Source: Hymenobacter aquaticus (GTDB taxonomy: Bacteria > Bacteroidota > Bacteroidia > Cytophagales > Hymenobacteraceae). Taken from it: DNA of 64,000 nt. Location of the stretch: NCBI RefSeq assembly GCF_004765605.1, contig NZ_SRLC01000002.1:806001-870000 (forward strand), read 5' to 3'. Below, in pieces: positions 8,075 to 17,701 of this stretch; positions within the stretch are counted from its first letter, which is position 1; each line of letters opens with the position of its first letter. The position numbers were made by a program, and so were the translations under genes. The notes below the pieces were generated by a model. The model had not been told where the DNA came from. It saw nothing but the letters and a program-made list of their open reading frames with translations, and searched no databases.

Positions 8075-9083
8075 AAAACTGTTCTAAAAGCTGGGTGATT
8101 TGGCCGGTTTCAATCAGGAAACCGTCGTGGCCGAACTGCGAATCCATTTCAGCATAAGCCGCGCCCGGAATGTGGCGGGCCAGCAACTGCTGCTCACTGG
8201 GCGGAAACAGCACGTCGGAGCTGATGCTGATGACCAGCGTGCGGGCCCGGATCTGGCGTAGCGCGGTGGCTACGTCGCCCCGGCCCCGGCCCACGTGGTG
8301 CGTGTCCATCGTGCGCGACAGGGCCACGTAGCTGTAGGCGTTGAAGCGGGCCACAAGCTTGTCGCCCTGGTGCTGCTGGTAGGAGCTGGCCCGAAAGGCG
8401 TCGAGGCGCTCCGGGTCGGGCTCGGCCTGGGTGCGGCCGTAGGCCTCGTAGCTGCGGTAGCTGAGCAGGGCCGTGGCCCGGGCCGCCTTCAGGCCCCGCT
8501 GCCCGCCGGTGGGCGTGCCTTCGTGGTAGGTAGCATCGGCAAAAACGGCCAGGCGCTGGGCCTCGTTGAAGGCAATGCCCCAGGGCGAGTGTTGGGCGTT
8601 GGTCGCCAGCACCACTAGATGCGCAAACACCCCGGGTTGCTGAATGGCCCATTCCAGCGCCTGCTGCCCGCCCAAAGAGCCCCCAATCAGAGTATGAATC
8701 CGGGTCAGGCCCAGCTCCTGGCGCAGGGCCTCGTGGGCCGCCACCAGGTCCCGAATCGTGACCAGCGGAAACTGCTGATACAGCGGCTCCGCGGCGTTGC
8801 CGGTCGGAGTCAGCGGGCCGGTGCTGCCGTAGCACGAGCCCAGCACGTTGGCGCACACGATAAACCAGTCGGCCGGGTCGAAATAGTCGCCGGCCCCGAA
8901 CAGGCCGGGCCACCAGCCCAGCACGTCGGCATTAGCCGTGAGGGCGTGGCACACCCACACCACGTTGTCGCGGGCGGCGTTCAGGGTGCCAAACGTCTGG
9001 TAGGCAATCTGCACCGGGGCCAGCGTCGCGCCGCTTTCCAGCACGAGTCCCGCCGACAGGTTCAACAGCCGTAAGTCAGTCAT
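8052..9083 (-). CDS. metX: Homoserine O-acetyltransferase
   Basis: It acetylates homoserine with acetyl-CoA, supplying O-acetylhomoserine to the MetY enzyme encoded upstream. This alpha/beta-hydrolase-fold protein of 343 residues has the nucleophile Ser136 in GGSLGGQQ, the acid in SISSDVLFPP and the His in FGHDGFL near the C terminus. NVLGSCYGSTGP (79-90) is diagnostic of MetX. Some family members use succinyl-CoA, and the sequence alone does not fully settle that; the MetY neighbour favours acetyl. The 263-base gap from metY may hold a second promoter. Confidence 0.95.
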   Translation of the reverse strand: MTDLRLLNLSAGLVLESGATLAPVQIAYQTFGTLNAARDNVVWVCHALTANADVLGWWPGLFGAGDYFDPADWFIVCANVLGSCYGSTGPLTPTGNAAEPLYQQFPLVTIRDLVAAHEALRQELGLTRIHTLIGGSLGGQQALEWAIQQPGVFAHLVVLATNAQHSPWGIAFNEAQRLAVFADATYHEGTPTGGQRGLKAARATALLSYRSYEAYGRTQAEPDPERLDAFRASSYQQHQGDKLVARFNAYSYVALSRTMDTHHVGRGRGDVATALRQIRARTLVISISSDVLFPPSEQQLLARHIPGAAYAEMDSQFGHDGFLIETGQITQLLEQFYVPTLVH

Positions 9084-9346
9084 TGCAGTAGGTAGTTTGC
9101 GGCTGCCAGCCCGGCAAGGGGCGGCAGGCGTTGAGTTCAGTACAATAGCACGCGGGCTGAACCGGTCGGGCCGCTCTCATCAGTCCCACCCAATGAAGAA
9201 CGTGCGGACCGGGGCCGGCTCAGCCCGGGCTATTGCGGAATGGTCAGGATGATTCCTCTCTCACAACTCCTCATCCTGCCACCCATTGCGCTGCCGTAGC
9301 TGGAGTGGGCCGGCACTCTCGCTGCCGGCCCTGTCTCCTCTCTACT
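9084..9346. other. metY-metX gap with hairpins
   Basis: A strong stem (GGGCCGGCA/TGCCGGCCC, 9307-9331) follows the metY stop, without a U-run. Further on, a looser inverted repeat (CAGGATGA ... TCATCCTG, 9245-9278) is present. No riboswitch, tRNA or leader peptide was recognised here. The hairpins may tune the metX-hom dose or process the mRNA. Confidence 0.4.
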
Positions 9347-10948
<1,602 letters not shown>

Positions 10949-11104
10949 CTAGCAACAGCAACAACACGGGGTGCAACAGCACAGGCGCATTCGGCCGGCC
11001 GGCACAGCGGCGACGAAAGCACGAAAACCCATCGGCAGTTCAGCGGGCCCGGGGGCGGCGGAAGCGGATGGGGCAAAAAAGAAGGATGCGGGGGCGTTTT
11101 CCAT
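10949..11104 (-). CDS. Cysteine-rich leader peptide upstream of metY (putative)
   Basis: ATG 11104 lies about 10 bases after the 3' strand of the SAM-I riboswitch and opens a 51-codon frame ending TAG at 10949. Its last ten codons encode CCCTPCCCCC: eight cysteines, in TGC and TGT codons, immediately before the stop. In-frame ATGs also occur at 11032 and 10990. Such a run would make ribosomes stall when charged tRNA-Cys is scarce, as in polycysteine attenuators known from mycobacteria. Placement between a SAM sensor and a sulfide-fixing enzyme fits a sulfur-status attenuator. It may instead be chance in a CAACAG-rich low-complexity stretch; conservation would decide. Confidence 0.5.
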   Translation of the reverse strand: MENAPASFFFAPSASAAPGPAELPMGFRAFVAAVPAGRMRLCCCTPCCCCC

Positions 11105-11112
11105 GGTACTCG

Positions 11113-11224
11113 ACTTATAGCTCCCGCCGGCCTTACGCCTTGCGGGCAGGAATTGGCACCTTTCATCAGATGAAGGTTGCCAGCGGGTCAGGGAGCCTGT
11201 TCTCTCGCCGCTTCTGTATAAATT
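11113..11224 (-). ncRNA. SAM-I (S-box type) riboswitch
   Basis: The minus strand shows the SAM-I core in order: GAGAGAACAGGCTCCCTGAC, then CCGCTGGCAACC, the P3 hairpin CCTTCATCTGATGAAAGG, the conserved GGTGCCAATTCCTGCCCGC, a P4 stem CCCGC/GCGGG, and a closing P1 made by TTATA (11218-11222) with TATAA (11115-11119). It sits about 40 bases after the promoter and about 380 bases before metY. SAM binding should lower expression of metY and perhaps metX-hom. The expression platform is not an obvious intrinsic terminator; it may act through the leader ORF whose ATG follows directly. Confidence 0.9.
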
Positions 11225-11271
11225 CTTTCAAACTGTCCCATCGTTCTGGGAGAGTACCGGGTTGGTGACTG

Positions 11272-11302
11272 CAAATGTACAGCTGGAATTGAAAAGACCA
11301 AA
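11272..11302 (-). promoter_or_regulatory. Bacteroidota housekeeping promoter of the metY operon
   Basis: On the minus strand TTTG (11299-11302), a 19-base spacer and TACATTTG (11272-11279) match the Bacteroidota consensus TTTG-N19-TAnnTTTG exactly. It lies just upstream of the SAM-I riboswitch. Confidence 0.85.
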
Positions 11303-11347
11303 TCCCGCAAAAAGTTTTTTTATTCTTGCCAAAAATCAAGACCAGAA

Positions 11348-11377
11348 AAAACGCCGCCCGAAGCTCGGGCGGCGTTT
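11348..11377 (-). terminator. Terminator of the LysM gene
   Basis: A 13-bp stem AAACGCCGCCCGA/TCGGGCGGCGTTT runs into a T-rich tract on the minus strand, 26 bases after the LysM stop. It also insulates the metY promoter. Confidence 0.85.
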
Positions 11378-11402
11378 CCAACCTTTTTCTGCAAAAAAGG
11401 AC

Positions 11403-11708
11403 CTAAAGGGTAGGGAGCGTCAGCTGCTGGCCCACTTCGATATGGTCGGGGTTCGCGCCGATAATGGCTTTGTTGGCTTCGTATATCTGGTGCCACTTGG
11501 AGGCGTCGCCGTAGTGGTGCTTGGCAATCTTGGAAAGCGAGTCGCCGCTGACAACCGTATAAGAGTCGCCTTTTGCGGCGGCGGGTTGCGTGGTGGCCGC
11601 GCCGGGGGCGGCATTGCCGAAGAAGTCCGTGCCGCCGGTTTGGGGCTTGGCAGCGGGTTGAACAGGTTTTTCTTCGCCTTTATTGCTGAGGAAATCAAAC
11701 AGTCCCAT
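11403..11708 (-). CDS. Small LysM-domain protein
   Basis: The 101-residue protein has an N-terminal MGLFDFLSNKG, a Pro/Ala/Gly-rich linker, and one C-terminal LysM domain (about residues 49-98: YTVVSGDSLSKIAKHHYGD, then WHQIYEANK, then VGQQLTLP). It lacks a signal peptide and resembles the LysM half of the E. coli potassium-binding protein Kbp/YgaU, but the BON domain is absent. It probably binds peptidoglycan or a small ligand; location is uncertain. It is monocistronic with its own terminator. Confidence 0.85.
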   Translation of the reverse strand: MGLFDFLSNKGEEKPVQPAAKPQTGGTDFFGNAAPGAATTQPAAAKGDSYTVVSGDSLSKIAKHHYGDASKWHQIYEANKAIIGANPDHIEVGQQLTLPTL

Positions 11709-11930
11709 GAGTGTGTGTTGGTTAGAGTGAGGAGGAGATGGTGCCGGATGTGCCTGAAGGCCACGGCATCAGAGCATCTTACGCCCTTGTTTTAAATTGG
11801 TTGTACTGGCATCAGGCCCAGCCGTTGGCAGCTTAACCCTTTCGCCTTTGCCGCGTAAGAACCGCAACGCTGGCCGCCGTAGCGCGGCTGGCAACTGGTT
11901 TTACTCCTCCTTCCAAACCCCTTCTTTCTC

Positions 11931-12347
11931 ATGAAAAATCTCCCCACTTCCTTCCGCTTGCTCACCGGCCTGCTGACGCTGGTTGTTCTGTTTCTGGCCT
12001 CTTGCGGTAGCAAGGAAGGCAAAGTCGAAGGCGTCAACATGCTCTACGGTACCGAGAGCAAAGTCTGGAAAACCGACAAGGAGCTCAGTGTCGGCGGCGA
12101 CAAAGTGAAGCAAACCGACGCGCAGGAAGACGAGCGAATTACGTTTTTCGCCAACGGCCAGTACAACATGACCTCGCCCGCCGGGGCCGTCAATGGCAAG
12201 TACACCTTCGACCAGCCCAACAAGAAAATCATGCTGACCCCCGACGGCGCTACCACCAGCAACAGCTTCGATGTGGTAACGCTGACCGACGACAAGCTCA
12301 CGCTGAAAAGCCCCGAGGGCGCCGAGCTGCGCCTGGAAAAGGAGTAG
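11931..12347 (+). CDS. Small lipoprotein, lipocalin-like
   Basis: The 138-residue protein has a signal peptide with lipobox LASC (Cys at about 24), so it should be lipid-anchored in the outer or inner membrane. The remainder is beta-rich (ITFFANGQYNMTSPAG, YTFDQPNKKIMLTPDG, LTLKSPEGAELRLEKE), with the alternating pattern of small lipocalin-like domains common in Bacteroidota. There is no enzymatic motif. A strong terminator follows, and it is probably transcribed alone. Confidence 0.75.
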   Translation: MKNLPTSFRLLTGLLTLVVLFLASCGSKEGKVEGVNMLYGTESKVWKTDKELSVGGDKVKQTDAQEDERITFFANGQYNMTSPAGAVNGKYTFDQPNKKIMLTPDGATTSNSFDVVTLTDDKLTLKSPEGAELRLEKE

Positions 12348-12366
12348 CTTAGCCTCCGCACTATAC

Positions 12367-12405
12367 AAAAAAGGCCCTTCCGCACCGCGCGGAAGGGCCT
12401 TTTTT
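12367..12405 (+). terminator. Bidirectional terminator between lipoprotein and flippase-like gene
   Basis: AAAAAAGGCCCTTCCGC pairs with GCGGAAGGGCCTTTTTT. Both sides carry A/U runs, so it serves the convergent genes on either side. Confidence 0.9.
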
Positions 12406-12426
12406 GTGTCGGCTGCAAGTGGCTTG

Positions 12427-13494
12427 CTACGGGTGCTTGTGGCCGGCAAAAACCCGACCCACCCAACGCGGCAGAAACACCGCGCCCAGCACCAGATACA
12501 GATAGTACGTGACGATGCGGTAGAGCAGCACCACGAAGTTGGTCATGGTGGGCGTACCGATAAACTTGCCGAAGAAGGTGGGAAAAGCGCCTTCGGCAAT
12601 GCCGGCCCCGCCGGGCGTAATGGCCAATAGCAGAATGACTTTGTAGGTGAGGTTGCGGCCGAAAATCAGCAGGAACTCGTCCCAGCTCACGTTGACGAAG
12701 GCCGCAATGATGCAGCCGATAACCAGGTAGCGGGCCGTCCAGACGAAGAACGTGGAGCCGATGGCCCGCAGCCAGTAGCCGGCTCCGTTGCCGCGCAGCT
12801 GGGCCGAGGCCCACACCACCTCGTTGCCGTGCTGATAGGCCTTGGCCCGCCACCGCCGCAGCCCCCGCAGGGAAAACAGCCGCACCATCAGCCGCTTCAC
12901 CGACTGCGGATTAACGAAAATGGCGTACAGCATCAGCAGCGCGTAGAGCGTCACCAGCACGTAGCTCACCACGAATGCTACTTTGAGCGTAGTCACCAGC
13001 CCGCCCTGCAGGGCCTCGTGCGGGTACAGCGCGTTGCCGGCCAGCCACACCACCAAAGGCACCGTCACGACGTAGTAGACGTTGTCGAGCAGGGCCGTGA
13101 CCATCACGTAGGCCATCGACTTTCCCAGAGAAATACCTTCCTTATTGAGAATAAACGAGGCCACGGCCGTGCCGCCCACGGCCGAGGGCAGCACGCAGGA
13201 CGCAAATTCCCAGATCATAATCACGTCCAGGCTCTGCCGCCAGCTCAGCACCCGCTCCGAAATGTGCCGAATGCGGTAGACGTAGCCCAGGTCGCGGGCC
13301 AGCAGCACGGCCAGCGTGATGAGCAGCCAGTGCACTTTGGCGTCGGCCAGCGGGGCCAGGTCGCCGGGCCGGTAGCTGCGCCAGAACATAAACCCGACCA
13401 CGCTCAGCCCGATCAGCACCGGCAGCACGATGCGCGACGGTTTGAGCTTGTCGAGAAGCTGCTGCTCCTGATTGTTCTGCTGGGTGAGCGGCAT
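12427..13494 (-). CDS. Lysylphosphatidylglycerol-synthase-like integral membrane protein (UPF0104 type)
   Basis: The protein of about 355 residues has some eight hydrophobic segments (VLPVLIGLSVVGFMFW, WLLITLAVLLA, ...) and the family segments SCVLPSAVGGTAVASFILNKEG and ITPGGAGIAEGAFPTFF, the latter being the G-x-AE motif of the flippase-like LPG_synthase_TM domain. There is no catalytic LysPG domain. It may move lipids or lipid-linked sugars across the inner membrane, but the substrate is unknown. MPLTQQN at 13494 is favoured; the frame is open to 13521. Confidence 0.8.
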   Translation of the reverse strand: MPLTQQNNQEQQLLDKLKPSRIVLPVLIGLSVVGFMFWRSYRPGDLAPLADAKVHWLLITLAVLLARDLGYVYRIRHISERVLSWRQSLDVIMIWEFASCVLPSAVGGTAVASFILNKEGISLGKSMAYVMVTALLDNVYYVVTVPLVVWLAGNALYPHEALQGGLVTTLKVAFVVSYVLVTLYALLMLYAIFVNPQSVKRLMVRLFSLRGLRRWRAKAYQHGNEVVWASAQLRGNGAGYWLRAIGSTFFVWTARYLVIGCIIAAFVNVSWDEFLLIFGRNLTYKVILLLAITPGGAGIAEGAFPTFFGKFIGTPTMTNFVVLLYRIVTYYLYLVLGAVFLPRWVGRVFAGHKHP

Positions 13495-13521
13495 GAGAAA
13501 GGAAGAGGGTGGAGAAGGCAA

Positions 13522-13828
13522 AAATAGACATTAATTAAGCCTCGCCACGTTAAACTCGGATGAAGAGGAGCACGGGGCCGGAAAGTTGCACGTAGCCCGC
13601 CCGGCCCCGCCAGCTTTGCCCGAATGAGGCAAGCCGGATACTTTCCGGCACCAATAGCACCCTGCCAAGCTGCGGTATTACCGCTGCCGGACGGCTGGGG
13701 CTACAACCGGTACCTGTGAAAAGTCGTACCTTTGCCCGTTACAGGTGGTGAAGTTTCCGAAAGGCTTAACCTTTAGGCTCCTCTGTCTGTTGCCTTGCTG
13801 AACCTCTCCTCCTTGCCCTCTTTCGAAG
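13522..13828. promoter_or_regulatory. Divergent intergenic region with dxs promoter element
   Basis: TACCTTTG at 13727-13734 matches the Bacteroidota -7 box (TAnnTTTG) on the + strand, 95 bases before dxs. A good -33 TTTG was not seen at the expected spacing. No riboswitch was recognised in the rest. Confidence 0.5.
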
Positions 13829-15769
13829 ATGATTGTCGAACCCGGTGAATTGCTGGCGGCTATAAACTCGCCCGACGACCTAAAAAAGCTCAGTGAAGAC
13901 CAACTGGTGCAAGTCAGCCAGGAGCTTCGACAGTTTATTATCGATTCCGTGTCTATCTACGGCGGCCACTTCGGGGCTTCGCTGGGCGTGGTAGAGCTGA
14001 CGGTAGCCCTGCACTACGTCTTTAACACGCCCTACGACCAGCTGGTGTGGGACGTGGGCCACCAGGCCTACGGCCACAAGATCCTGACCGGGCGGCGCGA
14101 CCGGTTCCCCACGAACCGACGCTACGGCGGCATGTCGGGCTTCCCCAAGCGCAAGGAGAGTGAGTACGACGCCTTCGGGGTGGGCCACAGCTCCACCAGC
14201 ATCGGGGCCGCCCTGGGCATGGCCGTAGCCTCCGATTACAAAGGCGAGAAAGACCGGCAGCACATTGCCGTTATCGGCGACGGGGCCATGACGGCCGGTA
14301 TGGCCTTCGAGGCCCTGAACCACGCCGGCGTGGCCAACTCCAACCTGCTGGTTATCCTCAACGACAACTGCATGAGCATCGACCCCAACGTGGGCGCGCT
14401 CAAGGAGTACTTGACCGATATTACCACCTCCCGCACCTACAACAAGGTGCGCGACGAGCTGTGGAACGTGCTGGGCAAGCTCAGCAAGTTCGGCCCCAAC
14501 CCCCAGCAGATTGCCCGCAAGGTAGAGTCGGCCATGAAGGCCACGCTGCTCAAACAAAGCAACCTGTTCGAGGCCCTGAACTTCCGCTACTTCGGCCCCG
14601 TCGATGGGCACGACGTGCAGCACCTGGCTACCATTCTCCAGGATCTGAAAAGCATTCCGGGTCCCAAAATCCTGCACTGCGTGACGGTAAAGGGCAAAGG
14701 CTACGCCCTGGCCGAGAAAGACCAGACCCTGTGGCACGCACCCGGCCTGTTCGATAAGATTACCGGCGAGATTCACAAGAAAACCTACGAGAAGCCCCAG
14801 CCGCCCAAGTACCAGGACGTATTCGGGCACACGATGGTGGAGCTGGCCGAGCAGAACGCCAAGGTGATGGGCGTGACGCCCGCCATGCCCTCGGGCTGCT
14901 CCCTGAACATTATGATGAAGGCCATGCCCGACCGCGCCTTCGACGTGGGCATTGCCGAGCAGCACGCCGTGACCTTCTCGGCTGGCTTGGCTACCCAGGG
15001 CCTGGTGCCATTCTGCAACATCTACTCGTCCTTTATGCAGCGCGCCTACGACCAGGTGCTGCACGACGTGGCCCTGCAGGATCTGAACGTGGTGTTCTGC
15101 CTCGACCGGGCCGGTTTTGCCGGCGCCGACGGCCCTACCCACCACGGCTGCTACGACATTGCCTACATGCGCTGCATTCCGAACATGGTGGTAGCCGCCC
15201 CCATGAACGAGGAGGAGCTGCGCAACCTGATGTATACCGCCCAGCTGCCCGATATGGGGCCGTTCAGCATCCGCTACCCCCGCGGGGAGGGCGTGATGCC
15301 CGAGTGGCGCACCCCGTTCAAGAAAATTGCCGTGGGCACCGGCCGCGTGGTGCGCGAAGGGGAGGGCGTCGCCATCCTGACCATCGGCCACATCGGTAAC
15401 TACGCCGTGAAGGCCACCCAGCAGCTGGCCGCCGAAGGCCTGAGCGTGGGCCACTTCGATATGCGCTTCGCCAAGCCCCTCGACGAGGAAATGCTGGCCG
15501 CCGCCCTGAGCCAGTACAAAGCCATTGTGACCGTGGAAGACGGCTGCCTGCAGGGCGGCTTCGGCGCGGCCATCCTGGAGTTCATGGCCGACCACGGCTA
15601 CTCGGTGCCCGTCAAGCGCCTCGGCATCCCGGACCGCGTAGTGGAGCACGGCACCCAGGATGAGCTCTACAAAGAGTGCGGCTTCGACGCCGACGGTATT
15701 GCCGCCGCCGTACGCGAGATGCACGGCAAAGTAGCCGCCAAGGCCGCCGTAGAATCAGTGATTCTGTAA
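13829..15769 (+). CDS. dxs: 1-deoxy-D-xylulose-5-phosphate synthase
   Basis: This thiamine-diphosphate enzyme condenses pyruvate and glyceraldehyde-3-phosphate in the first step of the MEP isoprenoid pathway and also feeds thiamine and pyridoxal synthesis. The 646-residue protein has DVGHQAYGHKILTGRR (75-90), the ThDP/Mg motif GDGAMTAGMAFEALN (150-164) with the partner NDNCMSIDPNVG, GIAEQHAVTFSAGLA in the second domain, and DGPTHHGCYD. Length and domain order are normal. A long palindromic terminator follows immediately. Confidence 0.97.
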   Translation: MIVEPGELLAAINSPDDLKKLSEDQLVQVSQELRQFIIDSVSIYGGHFGASLGVVELTVALHYVFNTPYDQLVWDVGHQAYGHKILTGRRDRFPTNRRYGGMSGFPKRKESEYDAFGVGHSSTSIGAALGMAVASDYKGEKDRQHIAVIGDGAMTAGMAFEALNHAGVANSNLLVILNDNCMSIDPNVGALKEYLTDITTSRTYNKVRDELWNVLGKLSKFGPNPQQIARKVESAMKATLLKQSNLFEALNFRYFGPVDGHDVQHLATILQDLKSIPGPKILHCVTVKGKGYALAEKDQTLWHAPGLFDKITGEIHKKTYEKPQPPKYQDVFGHTMVELAEQNAKVMGVTPAMPSGCSLNIMMKAMPDRAFDVGIAEQHAVTFSAGLATQGLVPFCNIYSSFMQRAYDQVLHDVALQDLNVVFCLDRAGFAGADGPTHHGCYDIAYMRCIPNMVVAAPMNEEELRNLMYTAQLPDMGPFSIRYPRGEGVMPEWRTPFKKIAVGTGRVVREGEGVAILTIGHIGNYAVKATQQLAAEGLSVGHFDMRFAKPLDEEMLAAALSQYKAIVTVEDGCLQGGFGAAILEFMADHGYSVPVKRLGIPDRVVEHGTQDELYKECGFDADGIAAAVREMHGKVAAKAAVESVIL

Positions 15770-15773
15770 GAAG

Positions 15774-15832
15774 ATTTAACAACAGAAAAGCCCCGCCGGA
15801 CGAATCCGGCGGGGCTTTTCTGTTGTTAAATA
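15774..15832. terminator. Long palindromic terminator shared by dxs and the nuclease-like gene
   Basis: Perfect arms of 27 bases (15774-15800 and 15806-15832) surround a 5-base loop, with the core AAAAGCCCCGCCGGA. The right arm contains the stop codon (15826-15828) of the converging nuclease-like gene, so the 3' end of the insert merges with the dxs terminator. Confidence 0.85.
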
Positions 15833-16365
15833 GATCTAGACTTAGTGACTTTGAATCGCACGTTGAGGGTTGGGAAAGCTGTTTTCAAGCGGTCCTTTGC
15901 AGCTTGCATAGAAATTGTATTCAGTGGACGCTGCAAATGCCGACTTACAAAGGCTACTGCTTCGATCTTCGTATCGGCAAGAAAAACGCCGTGTCGTTCG
16001 AAACGCCGAATAGTGGGAATAAGCTGATCTAATGCTTGGCGCATTCGAGCCGGAACTTTGGTATTACGGCCAACAGGCATACCAAGCTTAAACTCAATAA
16101 AGACAATAGTTTCGTTCCAGAACACTGCATAGTCGCAACGTTTAGGAGACTTGGAGGTAGGATATAAACAGCCATCTACACTGATAGTATAGAAGTCTCG
16201 TCCTGTTGGGTTGTTGATTTCGAAGTCTAGATTAGGGTCGCGCTTCCCGGTGCGGTAAAGCGCTGTTTTCCTAATTGGACAGTCGAATACCCGCCGAACT
16301 GTTCGGGTATGATGGACAATGCATACAGAACTATGCGGGTAAGCTCTTTCTATCCGGCTCTTCAT
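15826..16365 (-). CDS. Putative PD-(D/E)xK nuclease-like partner of the ATPase
   Basis: The 179-residue protein belongs to no family I can name. The stretch CDYAVFWNETIVFIEFKLG holds Asp78, Glu91 and Lys93, a D-x12-ExK pattern typical of the core beta-hairpin of PD-(D/E)xK nucleases, followed by a helix RMRQALDQL and a basic C terminus. N-terminal Cys/His residues (HSSVCIVHHT) are present but form no clear finger. The ATG overlaps the ATPase stop as ATGA (16362-16365), so the two are translationally coupled. G+C is near 50% in a counted line, below the neighbouring dxs. I infer a DNA- or RNA-cleaving effector run by the ATPase; a non-nucleolytic role is possible. Confidence 0.6.
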   Translation of the reverse strand: MKSRIERAYPHSSVCIVHHTRTVRRVFDCPIRKTALYRTGKRDPNLDFEINNPTGRDFYTISVDGCLYPTSKSPKRCDYAVFWNETIVFIEFKLGMPVGRNTKVPARMRQALDQLIPTIRRFERHGVFLADTKIEAVAFVSRHLQRPLNTISMQAAKDRLKTAFPTLNVRFKVTKSRSI

Positions 16366-17603
16366 TTCTTTGCCGACTTAGCTTTGGCTAAAGTTTTCTT
16401 CTCAGGTACTCGTAGGTCAGTTAGGCGGTCAAAGATGTCAGCGAATTCTCCCGATACTTCGTCTAATTGGCTTTCGCTCAATAACCCGGTTTTATCATCA
16501 AAGATGGATTTAACACCCCCGCCAGCAACGTAATAAGCACTGAATTCTCTAGGACTTACCCAGTATTTTTCAGGGATGAGTTTGTTTACTTTCCTCGCTT
16601 GATGTGGAAAAAGCTCTTTAATCTTGTGTGCATACAAACAAAGGTTAAGAGCCGCTAATACATATGGGCTATGAGTTGTAATAGTAAGAGCATTGTTACC
16701 TTGTGTACACTTTTCAAGTAAAGTGTACACTAAATCCCTTTGAGCAGTGGGATAAAGATTAAGTTCTGGTTCTTCAATAATAAAACTTTGTGTCTGGTCA
16801 CTGTCTTGTAATAAATGCGTTAACAATACAAGAAGAGGAGTAACAGATTGAATCCCGCTTGCTGTTTCAAAAAGCCTTAAGGGTTCCTCTCTCTCTGGTA
16901 TTTTTATATAATCCTGCCCATTGATATGTAAGTATTTTACATCGAAAAAATCGATATTTAGTTCTGGTACATACTTGCGTGAAGTGGAGAAGCTGTTAGC
17001 AAAGTTAAGTATCTGTTTTGGGAGTCCTATATCATCTCGCATCAAACCAGCCCATGAATACTCAATAGCAGGTACAAAACTTCTCTCTGAAGGAATGTAA
17101 CTAGGCCTGTAAGGTGCTATTCCTGCTTTGTATATAGGTGCGAAAATATTTTCAGTAATCAATTTATCAAGTTCATTCTTGAGAAAATCTATATCTTCTT
17201 TTATCTCCAAATTAATATTTTGCTCTGTGACGATATTTTGAAGCCTATGTACTAGGTTCTTTATTAAGGCGTCATTAGTATCTTCTGTTATAGAATCTAT
17301 TTTATTCTTTAACGATTCACTAACGCCTATTTTGTCATTCATTATTAATATGCTATCATTGTTATTTTCCCATGTTATGTGTGTATTCGTTTGGAAATAA
17401 GTCTTGATGGAGTAGTTTGCAAAGAATTCGAATTCTTTTCCTTCTGATGCGGAATAAAATTCAGGGTCCTTTAATATAGCCGCCAACTTCGCCAGCGTAC
17501 TCTTCCCTCCACCCGTCGGGCCGATAAACACCGTCACCTTTTTAAAGTCCACGGTGGCATCTTTGATGGGGCCGAAATTCTTGACGATTAGCTGCTCATT
17601 CAT
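16362..17603 (-). CDS. SMC/ABC-type AAA ATPase of a two-gene putative defence module
   Basis: The 413-residue protein has Walker A GPTGGGKST (28-36), a middle insertion (about 60-170) rich in charged helices, YIPSERSFVPAIE (169-181), a signature-like ETASGIQS (246-253), Walker B SFIIEEPELNLYP (273-285) and an H-loop TTHSPYVL (309-316). This is the AAA_15/AAA_21 order seen in OLD-, PARIS- and Septu-type defence ATPases. No TOPRIM domain is fused. Counted lines inside it are 28-37% G+C, against about 70% in dxs, so recent transfer is likely. It has its own -7 box at 17629-17636 and is followed by the overlapping nuclease-like gene. Confidence 0.85.
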   Translation of the reverse strand: MNEQLIVKNFGPIKDATVDFKKVTVFIGPTGGGKSTLAKLAAILKDPEFYSASEGKEFEFFANYSIKTYFQTNTHITWENNNDSILIMNDKIGVSESLKNKIDSITEDTNDALIKNLVHRLQNIVTEQNINLEIKEDIDFLKNELDKLITENIFAPIYKAGIAPYRPSYIPSERSFVPAIEYSWAGLMRDDIGLPKQILNFANSFSTSRKYVPELNIDFFDVKYLHINGQDYIKIPEREEPLRLFETASGIQSVTPLLVLLTHLLQDSDQTQSFIIEEPELNLYPTAQRDLVYTLLEKCTQGNNALTITTHSPYVLAALNLCLYAHKIKELFPHQARKVNKLIPEKYWVSPREFSAYYVAGGGVKSIFDDKTGLLSESQLDEVSGEFADIFDRLTDLRVPEKKTLAKAKSAKK

Positions 17604-17628
17604 AACTCAGAAGGAAAAGGGGAATACC

Positions 17629-17636
17629 CAAAGGTA
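17629..17636 (-). promoter_or_regulatory. -7 box of the ATPase-nuclease pair
   Basis: TACCTTTG on the minus strand matches TAnnTTTG and lies 26 bases before the ATPase ATG. No -33 TTG was seen at 19-21 bases. Confidence 0.5.
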
Positions 17637-17646
17637 AACAAACAAC

Positions 17647-17684
17647 AAGGCCGTTGCTCTTCTCTGGGAGCAACGGCCTTTTTT
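17647..17684 (-). terminator. Terminator between the hypothetical gene and the ATPase
   Basis: A 13-bp stem AAGGCCGTTGCTC/GAGCAACGGCCTT follows the stop of the hypothetical gene at 17702 and separates it from the ATPase promoter. The strongest U-run is on the + strand side. Confidence 0.75.
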
Positions 17685-17701
17685 ACGCGGAACCCTACCG
17701 C

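Noticed and set aside
13880..15724. Open frame of 614 codons antisense to dxs.
   Set aside because: dxs is certain, and the antisense translation is His/Gly/Val-rich with no domain.
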